Virus record (IMG/VR): IMGVR_UViG_3300017917_003143 | Location: 252,095 to 316,094 of that record | Length of the DNA: 64,000 bases | Reading direction: 5' to 3' (one strand) | Origin: a virus | Shown: positions 27,841 to 36,395 of the stretch, one piece after another | How positions within the stretch are numbered: position 1 is the first letter of the stretch | How the letters are laid out: every line of letters starts with the position of its first letter | Position numbers and translations under genes: made by a program | Notes under the pieces: model-generated | What the model was told of the DNA's origin: nothing | Database searches by the model: none | What the model saw: only the letters and a program-made list of their open reading frames with translations

Positions 27841-30237
27841 ATGGCAGATTTAGAAAATTCCAGCGAACTGTTGCGACAATCCTTAGATGAATTGCGCAAA
27901 ACCGGCATGCTCACTGCCAGCACGTTGGACAAGCTAAATGCAGCCGCTAAAAAAAGCACCAAAGATGTCAAGGATCTTGGAGAAACTACCAAAGAAACTG
28001 CCGGTGACGTTGACGACTTTGGAAAGACACTGACCAAAGTCACTCGTGCGCTGATTGATTCTACAGGTGCTATAAGAGAAAACAGAGAAGATTTCCGCAG
28101 TCTCAACCCGGCTATCAGAGCATCAGGTATAGCAGTAGGTGCGGCTGGTCGCAAGTTTGGAGATGCGATCAGTGGTGTTGGTGATGCCATCTCTGGCCTT
28201 AGTTTATTTTTGGGCCCCAAAGGCAAACTGATTGGTATCCTGGGCGGTGGCTTATTGTCCGGCCTAGGCAAAGCAGTAGGAGCCAGTTCGGATGCGGCCG
28301 CACAATTGGCCGTGCAGTTTGGAGAATTTGCCACAGGTGAATTACAAAATGTAGTCAATGCATATCGTCAAGTGGGAGCAGTGGGCGCGATATCTGCCGG
28401 TGGAATGACACAGCTCTATGATCAAGCCATTGCTGCCGGACTGAGCATTGGACAGTTCAGCAAAATCATAGCTGAAAACAGCGAGACACTGGCCAAAGCA
28501 ACTGGTAGCACTGCCGAAGGTGCCAAGGTGTTGGCACAAATCGCCAATGTCGGTGACGCCACACAAAAACAATTTTTAGCTCTAGGCATATCAGTTGAAC
28601 AGACTAGAGAGTTCCAAGCCAAATTCCTAGAACAAAATCGAGTCACTGGTCGTATCGCCATCGGCGATACCAAAGCACTGACAGAAGCCAGCAAAGCATA
28701 CATTTTCCAACTGGATGAGTTGGCCCGAATCACAGGATTGAGTAGAGAACAAGCTCAAAAATTATACGACGAACAAAATAGAAACATAAGATTCCGTGCC
28801 AGTGTGCGCATGGCCGAACGAGAATTTGGACCAGCCGCGGCACAAGCCATGAGAGATTCTGTGGCTGTGATCAGTACTGTGAACAAGCAGTTTGGTCAAG
28901 GTTTCGCTGACCTTATGGGTCCTGGTGGCGCCTCAACAGAAGCCGCTAAGAACCTGCAGATAGCTACAGGTAATGCTGCCAAAGGCATCGCTGACATGGT
29001 GCGCACCGGACAGATCACTGCGGATCAAGGTGCGGCTATGATCCGTCAAGCCATTAGAAACAAGATGGAAGGCCTGGGCGGAGACACATATTTGGGTCTG
29101 GTAGGCGGTGTTGAAGGGCCAATGAAGGATCTGCTGTTGGGCATGGATGACATAGCCATAGCCAACAATCTCAACGTTGAAGAGATGAAAAAGGCTCGTC
29201 AAGGTAGCATAGATGCCAGAAAAGCTGAAGATAAAAATACTCAACAGGTCATTGATGCACAGTTAGCACTGCAAAAAATGGCAGTGGAACTTGACAAGAT
29301 AGTCAGAGATAAAATATTACCTCATGCAGCCACGGCTGTTAAAACATTCACAGAAACATTGTTGTCGTCGGTCGACTACATCAATGAAAAATTAGGTATT
29401 AAACCTGCTGGAGGTGGTGGTGCAGGCGGAGGTGGTGGAGGTGGCGGCCCAGCAGGTCGCGGAACCGGAACAACACAAGCACCTGCCACAGGTATAGGCG
29501 GTGCTGGTGCACCAACACCTGAAGCCGCCGGAACGTTGGGCGCAATTAGAACACTGATTGGAAAAGCAGAAAGCGGAGGCAACTATAACATATTGGTTGG
29601 CGGTAAAAAGGCCGATTTAACAAATATGACGTTGGCAGAAGTTTACGACTTGCAGAAAAAAATGATGCAACGTGGCAGTGGATTTGAAAGCACTGCGGTG
29701 GGCAAGTATCAAATGCTGTATGGCACACTAAGGAGTACAGCAAACAAACTTGGACTCGATCCAGCCACTACCAAGTTTGACCAAGCTACCCAAGATAGAT
29801 TAGCAGACGAACTGATCGTCAGCAATGCCGGTTATAACAAATATTCATCAGGTGCTATCAGCAAAGAACGATTCCTTTACAATCTTTCTGCTATCTGGGC
29901 AGGCTTACCAAAAGATGCCAGCGGTGTCAGCTATCACAAAGGAGTGGGTTCTAACAAAGCCACTGTGGGCTGGGAAGAAGCCATGGGCAGTTTTGCCTAT
30001 GGTGGCATCAGCTCAGGACCAAAGTCGGGTTACATGAGCATGTTGCACGGCACCGAAGCAGTGATTCCACTGCCAGGCGGTCGCAGTATTCCTGTGGAAA
30101 TGAACGGGGTTACAGACAAGATTGGCGAACAAGTCACTATGATGAGTGCCCAGTTAGATCGATTAGATGAAATGGTTAGTTTGATGAAAACCAACAACGA
30201 CGTCAACACAAAGATACTTCGCGCCCAGCAAAGTTAG
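27841..30237 (+). CDS. Tape-measure-like tail protein with muramidase domain
   Basis: A 798-residue protein. Residues 1-520 are mostly helical, with a Gly/Ala-rich apolar stretch at about 95-170, as in tail tape measures. A Gly-rich linker (about 520-540) is followed by a lysozyme-like domain at about 565-710: IGKAESGGNYN, with a catalytic-type Glu in AESGG, then STAVGKYQM, KFDQATQDRLADEL and LYNLSAIWAGLP, matching phage muramidases of the COG4678 kind. After it come GGISSGPKSGYMSMLHGTEA and VIPLPGGRSIPV, a C-terminal segment typical of tape-measure proteins. It therefore probably both spans the tail tube and cuts peptidoglycan at infection. Known T4 phages place this lysozyme in gp5. The alternative is a separate tail lysozyme with a different gene for length control. 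Confidence 0.75.
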   Translation: MADLENSSELLRQSLDELRKTGMLTASTLDKLNAAAKKSTKDVKDLGETTKETAGDVDDFGKTLTKVTRALIDSTGAIRENREDFRSLNPAIRASGIAVGAAGRKFGDAISGVGDAISGLSLFLGPKGKLIGILGGGLLSGLGKAVGASSDAAAQLAVQFGEFATGELQNVVNAYRQVGAVGAISAGGMTQLYDQAIAAGLSIGQFSKIIAENSETLAKATGSTAEGAKVLAQIANVGDATQKQFLALGISVEQTREFQAKFLEQNRVTGRIAIGDTKALTEASKAYIFQLDELARITGLSREQAQKLYDEQNRNIRFRASVRMAEREFGPAAAQAMRDSVAVISTVNKQFGQGFADLMGPGGASTEAAKNLQIATGNAAKGIADMVRTGQITADQGAAMIRQAIRNKMEGLGGDTYLGLVGGVEGPMKDLLLGMDDIAIANNLNVEEMKKARQGSIDARKAEDKNTQQVIDAQLALQKMAVELDKIVRDKILPHAATAVKTFTETLLSSVDYINEKLGIKPAGGGGAGGGGGGGGPAGRGTGTTQAPATGIGGAGAPTPEAAGTLGAIRTLIGKAESGGNYNILVGGKKADLTNMTLAEVYDLQKKMMQRGSGFESTAVGKYQMLYGTLRSTANKLGLDPATTKFDQATQDRLADELIVSNAGYNKYSSGAISKERFLYNLSAIWAGLPKDASGVSYHKGVGSNKATVGWEEAMGSFAYGGISSGPKSGYMSMLHGTEAVIPLPGGRSIPVEMNGVTDKIGEQVTMMSAQLDRLDEMVSLMKTNNDVNTKILRAQQS

Positions 30238-30240
30238 CGG

Positions 30241-30246
30241 TAAATA
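30241..30246 (+). promoter_or_regulatory. Late promoter core TAAATA abutting the portal gene
   Basis: Reads GCGGTAAATAATACACTATG. The core ends seven bases before the ATG at 30254 and no ribosome site is present. Confidence 0.6.
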
Positions 30247-30253
30247 ATACACT

Positions 30254-32035
30254 ATGTCATGGAAAAAATATTTCAAAGTGGCCAACGTTTCGGGCCAGAT
30301 GAGCCCTATTTCGGGCAACATACCCCGAGGGCCAAACTACGGCACAGGATACGGAACAGACGGTCAAGCACAGACTGAATTCTCCTTCCGCAACTACGCC
30401 AGCCGACTGCCTGAAGTATATACAGGGCATCCCAATCGTTTGGAACGCTACAACCAATACGAAAACATGGACGGCGATTCAGAAATCAATGCCTGCCTTG
30501 ACATTTTGGCCGAATTCAGCACACAGACCTGTGAATCAAACGGTACACCATTTGAGATAGATTTCAAAGAAAAACCCACAGATCACGAAGTAGACATCAT
30601 CAAAAAACAGCTACAGCAGTGGGTCAAACTAAACAAATTAGATCAACGTGTGTTTAAAATTTTCCGCAACACCATCAAGTATGGTGATCAGGTATTTGTG
30701 CGTGATCCAGAGACATTTGAGATGTACTGGGTGGACATGACCAAAGTGGCCCGAGTGATCGTCAATGAGTCTGAAGGCAAACGTCCTGAGCAGTATGTTA
30801 TCCGTGACATCAATCCCAATTTCCAGAGTCTGAGCATCGCTGCCAAGACTACAAATGATTACAACACACAACCACCATCGGGCGGTTATTCAGCACCCTA
30901 CAATTACACAGCACCCAACGCACCTAACTCGTCGGGGCAGAGCCGTTTCCAGAAGTCTGTGAACGAAACCTGTATCGATGCCAAGCACGTGGTGCATCTC
31001 AGTCTGAGTGAAGGTCTTGATTACTACTGGCCATTTGGACAATCTATCCTGGAGATGATTTTCAAAGTTTTCAAACAGAAAGAACTGCTTGAAGATGCTA
31101 TCCTGATCTATCGTGTGCAACGTGCTCCAGAGCGCAGAGTATTCAAGATTGACGTGGGCAACATGCCTAGCCACTTGGCTATGCAGTTTGTTGAGCGTGT
31201 AAAAAACGAAATACATCAACGCCGTATTCCTAACCAAACAGGTGGTAGCGCCAATATCATGGATGCTACATATAACCCACTGTCGATCAACGAAGACTAC
31301 TTCTTTCCACAGACAGCTGACGGACGTGGATCATCAGTTGAAACCCTGCCCGGTGGTGAAAACTTAGGTCAGATTGATGACTTGAAATATTTCAACAACA
31401 AGATGTGCCGTGGTCTGCGTGTGCCCAGCAGTTACTTGCCCACAGGGCCAGATGATTCAGATCGTCCTATGAATGACGGTCGTGTTGGCACAGCACTCAT
31501 ACAAGAATACCGCTTTAATCAGTACTGTGAGCGTTTACAGCGCCAGATTTGCCAGAAACTGGATGATGAATTCAAGATGTTCCTGCGCTGGAGAGGCTTT
31601 AACATTGACGCTGGTTTGTTTAATATTGAGTTTGCACCGCCACAAAATTTTGCCAGTTATCGTCAAGCAGAACTGGATACCACACGTATGACAGCGTTCC
31701 AGGGCTTGGAACAGTTGCCGTATATGAGCAAGCGTTTCTTGATGAAACGTTATCTTGGACTCAGCGAAGAAGAGATCAACGACAACGAACAGCTTTGGAA
31801 AGAAGAACGCGATCAACCCGACTTACAAACACAAAGCGGCCAGGATTTGCGTTCAGTTGGTATTAGCCCTGCAGACATTGAAGCAGATATTGGCGCTGGC
31901 GAAGAAATTGCTGCCGCTGGTGGGTCACCCGAAGGTGGTATCATGCCACCAGGTGGTGCCGCTCCTGTAGAGCCTGGCAGTGCCGCAGCCGGTGCTGGTC
32001 CTGCAGGTGGTGCCGCTCCTGTTCCAACAATCTAA
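30254..32035 (+). CDS. gp20: Portal protein gp20
   Basis: A 593-residue protein that forms the dodecameric ring at the DNA-entry vertex and is the prohead initiator. Family features are clear: ASRLPEVYTGHPNRLERYNQ followed by YENMDGDSEINACLDILAEF near the N-terminus; the central VFKQKELLEDAILIYRVQRA, then APERRVFKIDVGNMP; and FNNKMCRGLRVPSSYLPTGP with RVGTALIQEY. These match T4 gp20 and the marker region used for aquatic T4-like phages. The C-terminal 60 residues are rich in Gly, Pro and Ala and likely disordered. T4 gp20 has 524 residues. The promoter leaves essentially no leader and no Shine-Dalgarno sequence. Confidence 0.95.
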   Translation: MSWKKYFKVANVSGQMSPISGNIPRGPNYGTGYGTDGQAQTEFSFRNYASRLPEVYTGHPNRLERYNQYENMDGDSEINACLDILAEFSTQTCESNGTPFEIDFKEKPTDHEVDIIKKQLQQWVKLNKLDQRVFKIFRNTIKYGDQVFVRDPETFEMYWVDMTKVARVIVNESEGKRPEQYVIRDINPNFQSLSIAAKTTNDYNTQPPSGGYSAPYNYTAPNAPNSSGQSRFQKSVNETCIDAKHVVHLSLSEGLDYYWPFGQSILEMIFKVFKQKELLEDAILIYRVQRAPERRVFKIDVGNMPSHLAMQFVERVKNEIHQRRIPNQTGGSANIMDATYNPLSINEDYFFPQTADGRGSSVETLPGGENLGQIDDLKYFNNKMCRGLRVPSSYLPTGPDDSDRPMNDGRVGTALIQEYRFNQYCERLQRQICQKLDDEFKMFLRWRGFNIDAGLFNIEFAPPQNFASYRQAELDTTRMTAFQGLEQLPYMSKRFLMKRYLGLSEEEINDNEQLWKEERDQPDLQTQSGQDLRSVGISPADIEADIGAGEEIAAAGGSPEGGIMPPGGAAPVEPGSAAAGAGPAGGAAPVPTI

Positions 32036-32041
32036 TAAATA
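32036..32041 (+). promoter_or_regulatory. Late promoter core TAAATA abutting gene 32047
   Basis: Reads TAATAAATAATATTATG: the core ends exactly five bases before the ATG at 32047. With T4 late spacing the first transcribed base would be the A of the ATG. Confidence 0.6.
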
Positions 32042-32046
32042 ATATT

Positions 32047-32265
32047 ATGTTGCTACTTGAGTTTTTCCATAAAGATCCTGCAGGTTATCAAGACGTTGAA
32101 GATGATAACTCACAGCCTCAGCTTGGCCAACTGCGCAAGACAAAACTCACACTACGCCAGATCAACAAACTGCGTAGAATGAATGATGTGCGTACCTTTG
32201 AGTACAAAGAAAAACTCAAAGATGTGCGCAAGCAATATCAACCACCTGCCGCACCAGCACTGTAA
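32047..32265 (+). CDS. Small basic protein of the head gene cluster
   Basis: A 72-residue protein between portal and core genes. The core KTKLTLRQINKLRRMNDVRT followed by FEYKEKLKDVRKQYQ is a helical, highly charged pattern, similar to a small gene I recall at this position in marine T4-like phages. Short size and location suggest a prohead core or head-completion component (the place of T4 gp67/gp68), but this is positional inference. It ends in a Pro/Ala tail. No Shine-Dalgarno sequence precedes it; the late promoter abuts the ATG. Confidence 0.7.
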   Translation: MLLLEFFHKDPAGYQDVEDDNSQPQLGQLRKTKLTLRQINKLRRMNDVRTFEYKEKLKDVRKQYQPPAAPAL

Positions 32266-32280
32266 AGCAGGTCTTATCTC

Positions 32281-32302
32281 GGTAGAATGTTCATTTTCTA
32301 CC
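32281..32302 (+). terminator. Hairpin after gene 32047, possible weak terminator
   Basis: GGTAGAA (32281-32287) pairs with TTCTACC (32296-32302), followed by ACTTTTAC and not a true T-run. It may attenuate read-through into the next promoter region or only stabilise the 3' end. Confidence 0.4.
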
Positions 32303-32342
32303 ACTTTTACCCCATAAACCGCATAGATTTTGACGTGTGTCG

Positions 32343-32348
32343 TAAATA
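32343..32348 (+). promoter_or_regulatory. Late promoter core TAAATA for the head operon
   Basis: Reads TCGTAAATATCACAC, followed by GGAGG at 32369-32373 and ATG at 32379. It probably drives the acidic core protein, protease, scaffold and capsid genes together, ending at the terminator at 36211-36233. Confidence 0.65.
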
Positions 32349-32378
32349 TCACACAGAGCCATAACTTGGAGGAACCTC

Positions 32379-33218
32379 ATGAACAAATTTGAACAGCTCA
32401 TTGAATACGTTATCAACGACGAAGAGCAAAAAGCTCGCGATCTTTTCCACGAGATCGTAGTTGAAAAAAGCCGCGGCATCTATGAAGAATTGATGGCCGA
32501 GGAAGAAATTGAAGAAGCCAAAGACGAAGAAGAACTCGACGAAGCCAAAGACGAAGAATCTGATGAAGAAGAACTCGATGAAGCCAAGGACGAGGAAGAA
32601 CTCGACGAAAGCATGATGGGTGAGATGGGCGGCGATCAAGCCGACGATCTTATTGACGACATTGAAACCGAAGAACAAGGTCTTTCAATGGAAGGCGAAG
32701 ACGAAATGGCCGACGAAGAAGGCGGCGAAGATCTTGAAGATCGCGTAGTTGATCTTGAAGACAAACTTGACGAACTCATGGCAGAATTTGAAGCTCTTAT
32801 GGGCGACGAAGGCCAAGAGGGCGAAGACGAAATGGACATTGAAGTTGGTAGCGACGACGTCGAAACCGACGGCATGGGCGCTGGTGAAGAAGAAGAAATG
32901 GATTCTGAATTTGAAACCATGGAAGGTACTGAACTTGAAGAAGCTATCAATTTGAAAGCCGCTCCTGCTCCAGTTAAGTCTGAAGAAGGTAATATCAACA
33001 AGAAATCTACTGTTGCAGCCAACAGTGGTGCAAAGGGCATGGATGGTAAGCCTGTAATGAGCGCAGACACACCTGAAAAAGGTCGTCCTGCTCCTACAGC
33101 CAAAGACTTGATTAGCGATGTGCAAAATGCTCCAGCAAAGAGCACAGTTAAACAAGGTCCTGCTACCAAGCCACATTTAGCACAGGCTACTGGTGTAAAC
33201 ACCAAGAGCCCTTACTAA
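32379..33218 (+). CDS. Acidic prohead core protein (gp67/gp68-like)
   Basis: A 279-residue, extremely acidic protein with a near-repetitive block EEELDEAKDEE repeated at about 45-85, then Asp/Glu-rich segments to residue 190 including an amphipathic DRVVDLEDKLDELMAEFEAL. The N-terminus MNKFEQLIEYVINDEEQKAR followed by DLFHEIVVEKSRGIYEELM resembles the start of proteins annotated as prohead core or gp67-like in marine T4-like phages. T4 core proteins are acidic and are cut by gp21 during maturation. The place directly before the protease fits. The last 80 residues are Lys/Ala/Pro-rich and likely flexible. Strong GGAGG ribosome site. Confidence 0.7.
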   Translation: MNKFEQLIEYVINDEEQKARDLFHEIVVEKSRGIYEELMAEEEIEEAKDEEELDEAKDEESDEEELDEAKDEEELDESMMGEMGGDQADDLIDDIETEEQGLSMEGEDEMADEEGGEDLEDRVVDLEDKLDELMAEFEALMGDEGQEGEDEMDIEVGSDDVETDGMGAGEEEEMDSEFETMEGTELEEAINLKAAPAPVKSEEGNINKKSTVAANSGAKGMDGKPVMSADTPEKGRPAPTAKDLISDVQNAPAKSTVKQGPATKPHLAQATGVNTKSPY

Positions 33219-33235
33219 TAGGTTAGTTCAAGGTT

Positions 33236-33859
33236 ATGGCTCGTTACCTAAGAGAACACCTTACTTTTGACGCCGCTCGTATTGTACTCGAGGGCGCCGA
33301 AGGTAAGGACCTTTATATGAAAGGTATTTGTATCCAGGGTGGAGTCAAAAACGCCAACGAGCGTGTGTATCCGGTGAGTGAAATTGAAAAAGCTGTTCGT
33401 CAAATCAACGAACAGATCCAAGGTGGATACAGTGTTCTCGGTGAAGTTGATCACCCAGATGACCTTAAGATTAACTTAGATCGTTGCAGTCATATCATGA
33501 CAGAAATGTGGATGGATGGCCCCAACGGATTTGGTAAGCTCAAGATTCTCCCAACACCAATGGGTAATTTGGTACGCACCATGCTTGAAAGTGGTGTGAA
33601 ATTAGGAGTTTCAAGCCGCGGTAGCGGAAACGTTAACGAGGCCAATGGACATGTCAGTGATTTTGAAATTGTCACTGTCGATGTTGTTGCCCAACCCAGT
33701 GCGCCCAACGCATATCCAACAGCCGTATATGAAGGCTTGATGAACATGAAATATGGTCATCGAGTGTTAGAAATGGCCAAAGATGCTGGAGAGGACAGCA
33801 AGGTACAGAGATATTTGAGAGACGAGGTAACTCGCTTGATCAAAGATCTCAAGATTTAG
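33236..33859 (+). CDS. gp21: Prohead core protease gp21
   Basis: A 207-residue protein; T4 gp21 has 212. It belongs to the T4 prohead protease (S77) family with a herpesvirus-assemblin-like fold. Probable catalytic residues are His73 in GEVDHPDD and a serine in GVSSRGSG (Ser126 or Ser127), with the third acidic residue expected later (for example in SDFEIVTVDVV, about 142-152). It cuts scaffold and capsid precursors in the assembling head. ERVYPVSE (42-49) is a conserved N-terminal strand. A ribosome site AAGG precedes the ATG. It lies between the core protein and scaffold, as in T4. Confidence 0.93.
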   Translation: MARYLREHLTFDAARIVLEGAEGKDLYMKGICIQGGVKNANERVYPVSEIEKAVRQINEQIQGGYSVLGEVDHPDDLKINLDRCSHIMTEMWMDGPNGFGKLKILPTPMGNLVRTMLESGVKLGVSSRGSGNVNEANGHVSDFEIVTVDVVAQPSAPNAYPTAVYEGLMNMKYGHRVLEMAKDAGEDSKVQRYLRDEVTRLIKDLKI

Positions 33860-33868
33860 GAGAAACGC

Positions 33869-34957
33869 ATGCTAGATGCCATCAAACCGTTACTAGATAG
33901 CGACCTAATCAACGAGGAAACTCGTACAGCGATCTCAGAACAATGGGAACAAAAGCTGAACGAAGCTCGTGAGGTGGTACGTGCAGAACTCAGAGAAGAG
34001 TTTGCACAACGCTATGAGCATGACAAACAAGTGATGGTGGAAGCCCTAGATCGCATGGTAACAGAAGGTCTCGCCGCAGAGATCCAAGCTGTGCAAGCTG
34101 AAAAGCAAGCATTGGCCGAAGATCGCGTCAAGTTCAATGTCAAGATGAAGGAATCAGCTACAAAGTTTAACGACTTTATGGTTTCTAAACTTGCAGAAGA
34201 AATTGGTGAACTGCGTAAAGATCGCAAAATTCACACAGAATCAATCCAGAAATTGGAAAGTTTTGTCGTGAAAGCTCTTGCTCAAGAAATCCGTGAATTC
34301 GCACAAGACAAGAAGGATGCGGTGGAAACCAAAGTCCGTTTAGTCCGTGAAGCTCGCAAACAGCTTGAGACATTGAAAGCACGTTTCGTAAAAGAAAGTG
34401 CTGACAAGATGAGCAAATCTGTAGCCAAGCATCTCAAGGCTGAACTTAGTCAACTCCACGAAGACATCAAAGTTGCTCGCGAGAACAATTTTGGTCGTCG
34501 TATCTTTGAAGCATACGCCGCTGAATTCGGTGCTACTCACCTCAGTGAGAACGCAGAAATCCGTAAGCTCAACAGCGTTATTGCTGCCAAAGATCAGAAG
34601 TTGGCTGAAGCCATCAAGATCACCGAGAAGGCTAAAACCCTCGTTGAATCAAAAGAACGCGAGATTCGCATAATCCGTGAATCCAATGAGCGAGCAAAGC
34701 TCATGGACGAACTGCTTGGACCTCTTAACGAGGAAAAGGCCGGTGTTATGAAGAATCTGCTAGAAAACGTTCAAACATCCCGTTTAAAGAACGCTTTCGA
34801 AAAATATTTGCCAGCTGTGCTCGCAGATAACAAACCAGCAAAAGCTAAGTCAGTGATTGCTGAGAGTGTTACTGAAGTCACTGGTGATAAATCTGCAAAG
34901 GTTGTAGCGGAAGATCGCAGTAATGTGATCGACCTTAAACGCCTGGCAGGGCTTTAA
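33869..34957 (+). CDS. gp22: Prohead scaffolding core protein gp22
   Basis: A 362-residue, almost entirely alpha-helical and coiled-coil protein (TRTAISEQWEQKLNEAREVV, LAEEIGELRKDRKIHTESIQ, LAQEIREFAQDKKDAVETK). It occupies the gp22 position between protease and major capsid protein. gp22 forms the internal core on which the capsid shell assembles and is degraded by gp21. It carries a good AGGAG site nine bases before the ATG. T4 gp22 has 269 residues, so this version is longer, mostly by extra heptad repeats. The C-terminal RSNVIDLKRLAGL tail is the likely shell-binding end. Confidence 0.9.
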   Translation: MLDAIKPLLDSDLINEETRTAISEQWEQKLNEAREVVRAELREEFAQRYEHDKQVMVEALDRMVTEGLAAEIQAVQAEKQALAEDRVKFNVKMKESATKFNDFMVSKLAEEIGELRKDRKIHTESIQKLESFVVKALAQEIREFAQDKKDAVETKVRLVREARKQLETLKARFVKESADKMSKSVAKHLKAELSQLHEDIKVARENNFGRRIFEAYAAEFGATHLSENAEIRKLNSVIAAKDQKLAEAIKITEKAKTLVESKEREIRIIRESNERAKLMDELLGPLNEEKAGVMKNLLENVQTSRLKNAFEKYLPAVLADNKPAKAKSVIAESVTEVTGDKSAKVVAEDRSNVIDLKRLAGL

Positions 34958-34982
34958 TCTTAGGAAGGAAGAAGGAGACATT

Positions 34983-36185
34983 ATGTCACAAGAACTACTA
35001 GAAAGCCGTTGGGATGAGACCAAAGAAGCCCTACTCGAAGGCCTACAAGGTGCTCGTCGCTCAACCATGGGTGTTGTTTTAGAAAACACTCGCAAATACT
35101 TGAAAGAGAATGCTTCTGCAGGCTCAACAGTTTCAGGTAATATTGCAACATTAAACCGTGTGATCCTACCAGTGATTCGACGTGTTATGCCAACCGTTAT
35201 CGCTAACGAGTTGGTTGGCGTTCAGCCAATGACAGGTCCAGTTGGACAGATCCACACATTACGTGTTCGTTATGCTCAGAGCTTGACAGACAACTCAGCC
35301 GCACAAACATCAGTTACAGCTGGTGAAGAAGCGTTGAGCCCATTCAAGATCGCTCAGGCATATTCGCGTCAAGTATCCGGTGTTGCTGGTGATACAGCTA
35401 CCGAGTACACAGGTGCTAACACAGCAACTCTTGAAGGCAATGGTGGTCGTCAGATCTCTGTTCAAATCTTGAAGCAAGCTGTTGAAGCTAAGACACGTAA
35501 GCTACAAGCTCGTTGGACATTCGAAGCCGCGCAAGATGCACAAGCTATGCACGGTATCGATATCGAAGCTGAAATCATGGCAGCTCTTGCACAAGAAATT
35601 ACTGCTGAAATTGACCAGGAGATTCTCCTGTCACTCCGCACTCTTGCAAGCACAGAGTTTACATACAACCAAGCTACCGTTTCAGGTACAGCTACATTCG
35701 TTGGTGACGAACACGCCGCATTGGCAGTTTTGATCAACCGTGTTGCTAACTTGATCGCTCAGCGCACACGTCGTGGCGCTGGTAACTGGGCTGTTGTATC
35801 CCCAGCTTCATTGACTGTTCTACAGTCTGCAACAACTTCTGCTTTTGCACGTACAACAGAAGGCACATTCGAAGCACCTACAAACACCAAGTTTGTTGGT
35901 ACATTGAACGGTGCTATGCGTGTGTTCTGCGACTCTTATGCCGCAGACTCAACACCAGTTCTCGTTGGTTACAAAGGCGCAAGCGAAACTGATGCAGCCG
36001 CATTCTACTGCCCATACATCCCATTGATGTCAAGCGGTGTTGTGCTGGATCCAAGCACATTCGAGCCAGTCGTATCGTTCATGACACGTTACGGCTACAT
36101 CGAACTCACAAACACAGCATCTTCATTCGGTAACGCCGGTGACTATGTTGGTGAGATTGCTGTTTCTAACTTGTCATTCTCTTAA
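34983..36185 (+). CDS. gp23: Major capsid protein gp23
   Basis: A 400-residue HK97-fold major capsid protein. Family landmarks: LESRWDETK and EGLQGARRSTMGVVLENTRK in the N-terminal region, RVILPVIRRVMPTVIANELV then GVQPMTGPVGQI.TLR.RYA at about 58-100, and a central TRKLQARWTFEAAQDAQAMH. These agree with the gp23 segment used to classify aquatic T4-like phages. T4 gp23 has 521 residues with an insertion domain; this shorter form lacks it, as in marine relatives. The ribosome site AAGGAG is strong and codon use is regular, fitting very high expression. A UUCG-loop terminator follows 25 bases after the stop. Confidence 0.96.
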   Translation: MSQELLESRWDETKEALLEGLQGARRSTMGVVLENTRKYLKENASAGSTVSGNIATLNRVILPVIRRVMPTVIANELVGVQPMTGPVGQIHTLRVRYAQSLTDNSAAQTSVTAGEEALSPFKIAQAYSRQVSGVAGDTATEYTGANTATLEGNGGRQISVQILKQAVEAKTRKLQARWTFEAAQDAQAMHGIDIEAEIMAALAQEITAEIDQEILLSLRTLASTEFTYNQATVSGTATFVGDEHAALAVLINRVANLIAQRTRRGAGNWAVVSPASLTVLQSATTSAFARTTEGTFEAPTNTKFVGTLNGAMRVFCDSYAADSTPVLVGYKGASETDAAAFYCPYIPLMSSGVVLDPSTFEPVVSFMTRYGYIELTNTASSFGNAGDYVGEIAVSNLSFS

Positions 36186-36210
36186 TCCGACACTGGATCA
36201 AGAAAACTCA

Positions 36211-36233
36211 AAAACCCGCTTCGGCGGGTTTTT
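36211..36233 (+). terminator. Intrinsic terminator after gp23
   Basis: AAAACCCGC pairs with GCGGGTTTT around a TTCG tetraloop, running into a T-run. It closes the head operon. Confidence 0.9.
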
Positions 36234-36238
36234 GTTTG

Positions 36239-36250
36239 GCCGCTAAATAT
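36239..36250 (+). promoter_or_regulatory. Late promoter (extended 12-mer) abutting gene 36255
   Basis: GCCGCTAAATAT, identical to the promoters at 45425 and 61723. The TAAATA core ends at 36249, five bases before the ATG at 36255; no ribosome site. Confidence 0.65.
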
Positions 36251-36254
36251 TATC

Positions 36255-36395
36255 ATGATTGCACGTATTAACTTTGGATTAGGAATGCCGGCGGCTCGTC
36301 CACAAGCACCCATAGGCAATCCTATCGGGCATACAGTTCCACAAACACTGCCTCGCCCAGCAGTACATAACTTGATAGTAAAAACAAATGGCTAA
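36255..36395 (+). CDS. Small unknown protein, 46 residues
   Basis: The frame starts at the ATG five bases after the late promoter core and encodes MIARINFGLGMPAARPQAPI followed by GNPIGHTVPQTLPRPAVHNL and a short tail. It is rich in Pro, Ala and Ile, without a recognisable motif. Its stop overlaps the next gene's ATG (ATGGCTAA at 36388), which argues that it is translated and that the next gene depends on it by coupling. It could be a short leader peptide or a small virion component. It has no Shine-Dalgarno sequence, so it would be read from a leaderless message. Confidence 0.5.
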   Translation: MIARINFGLGMPAARPQAPIGNPIGHTVPQTLPRPAVHNLIVKTNG

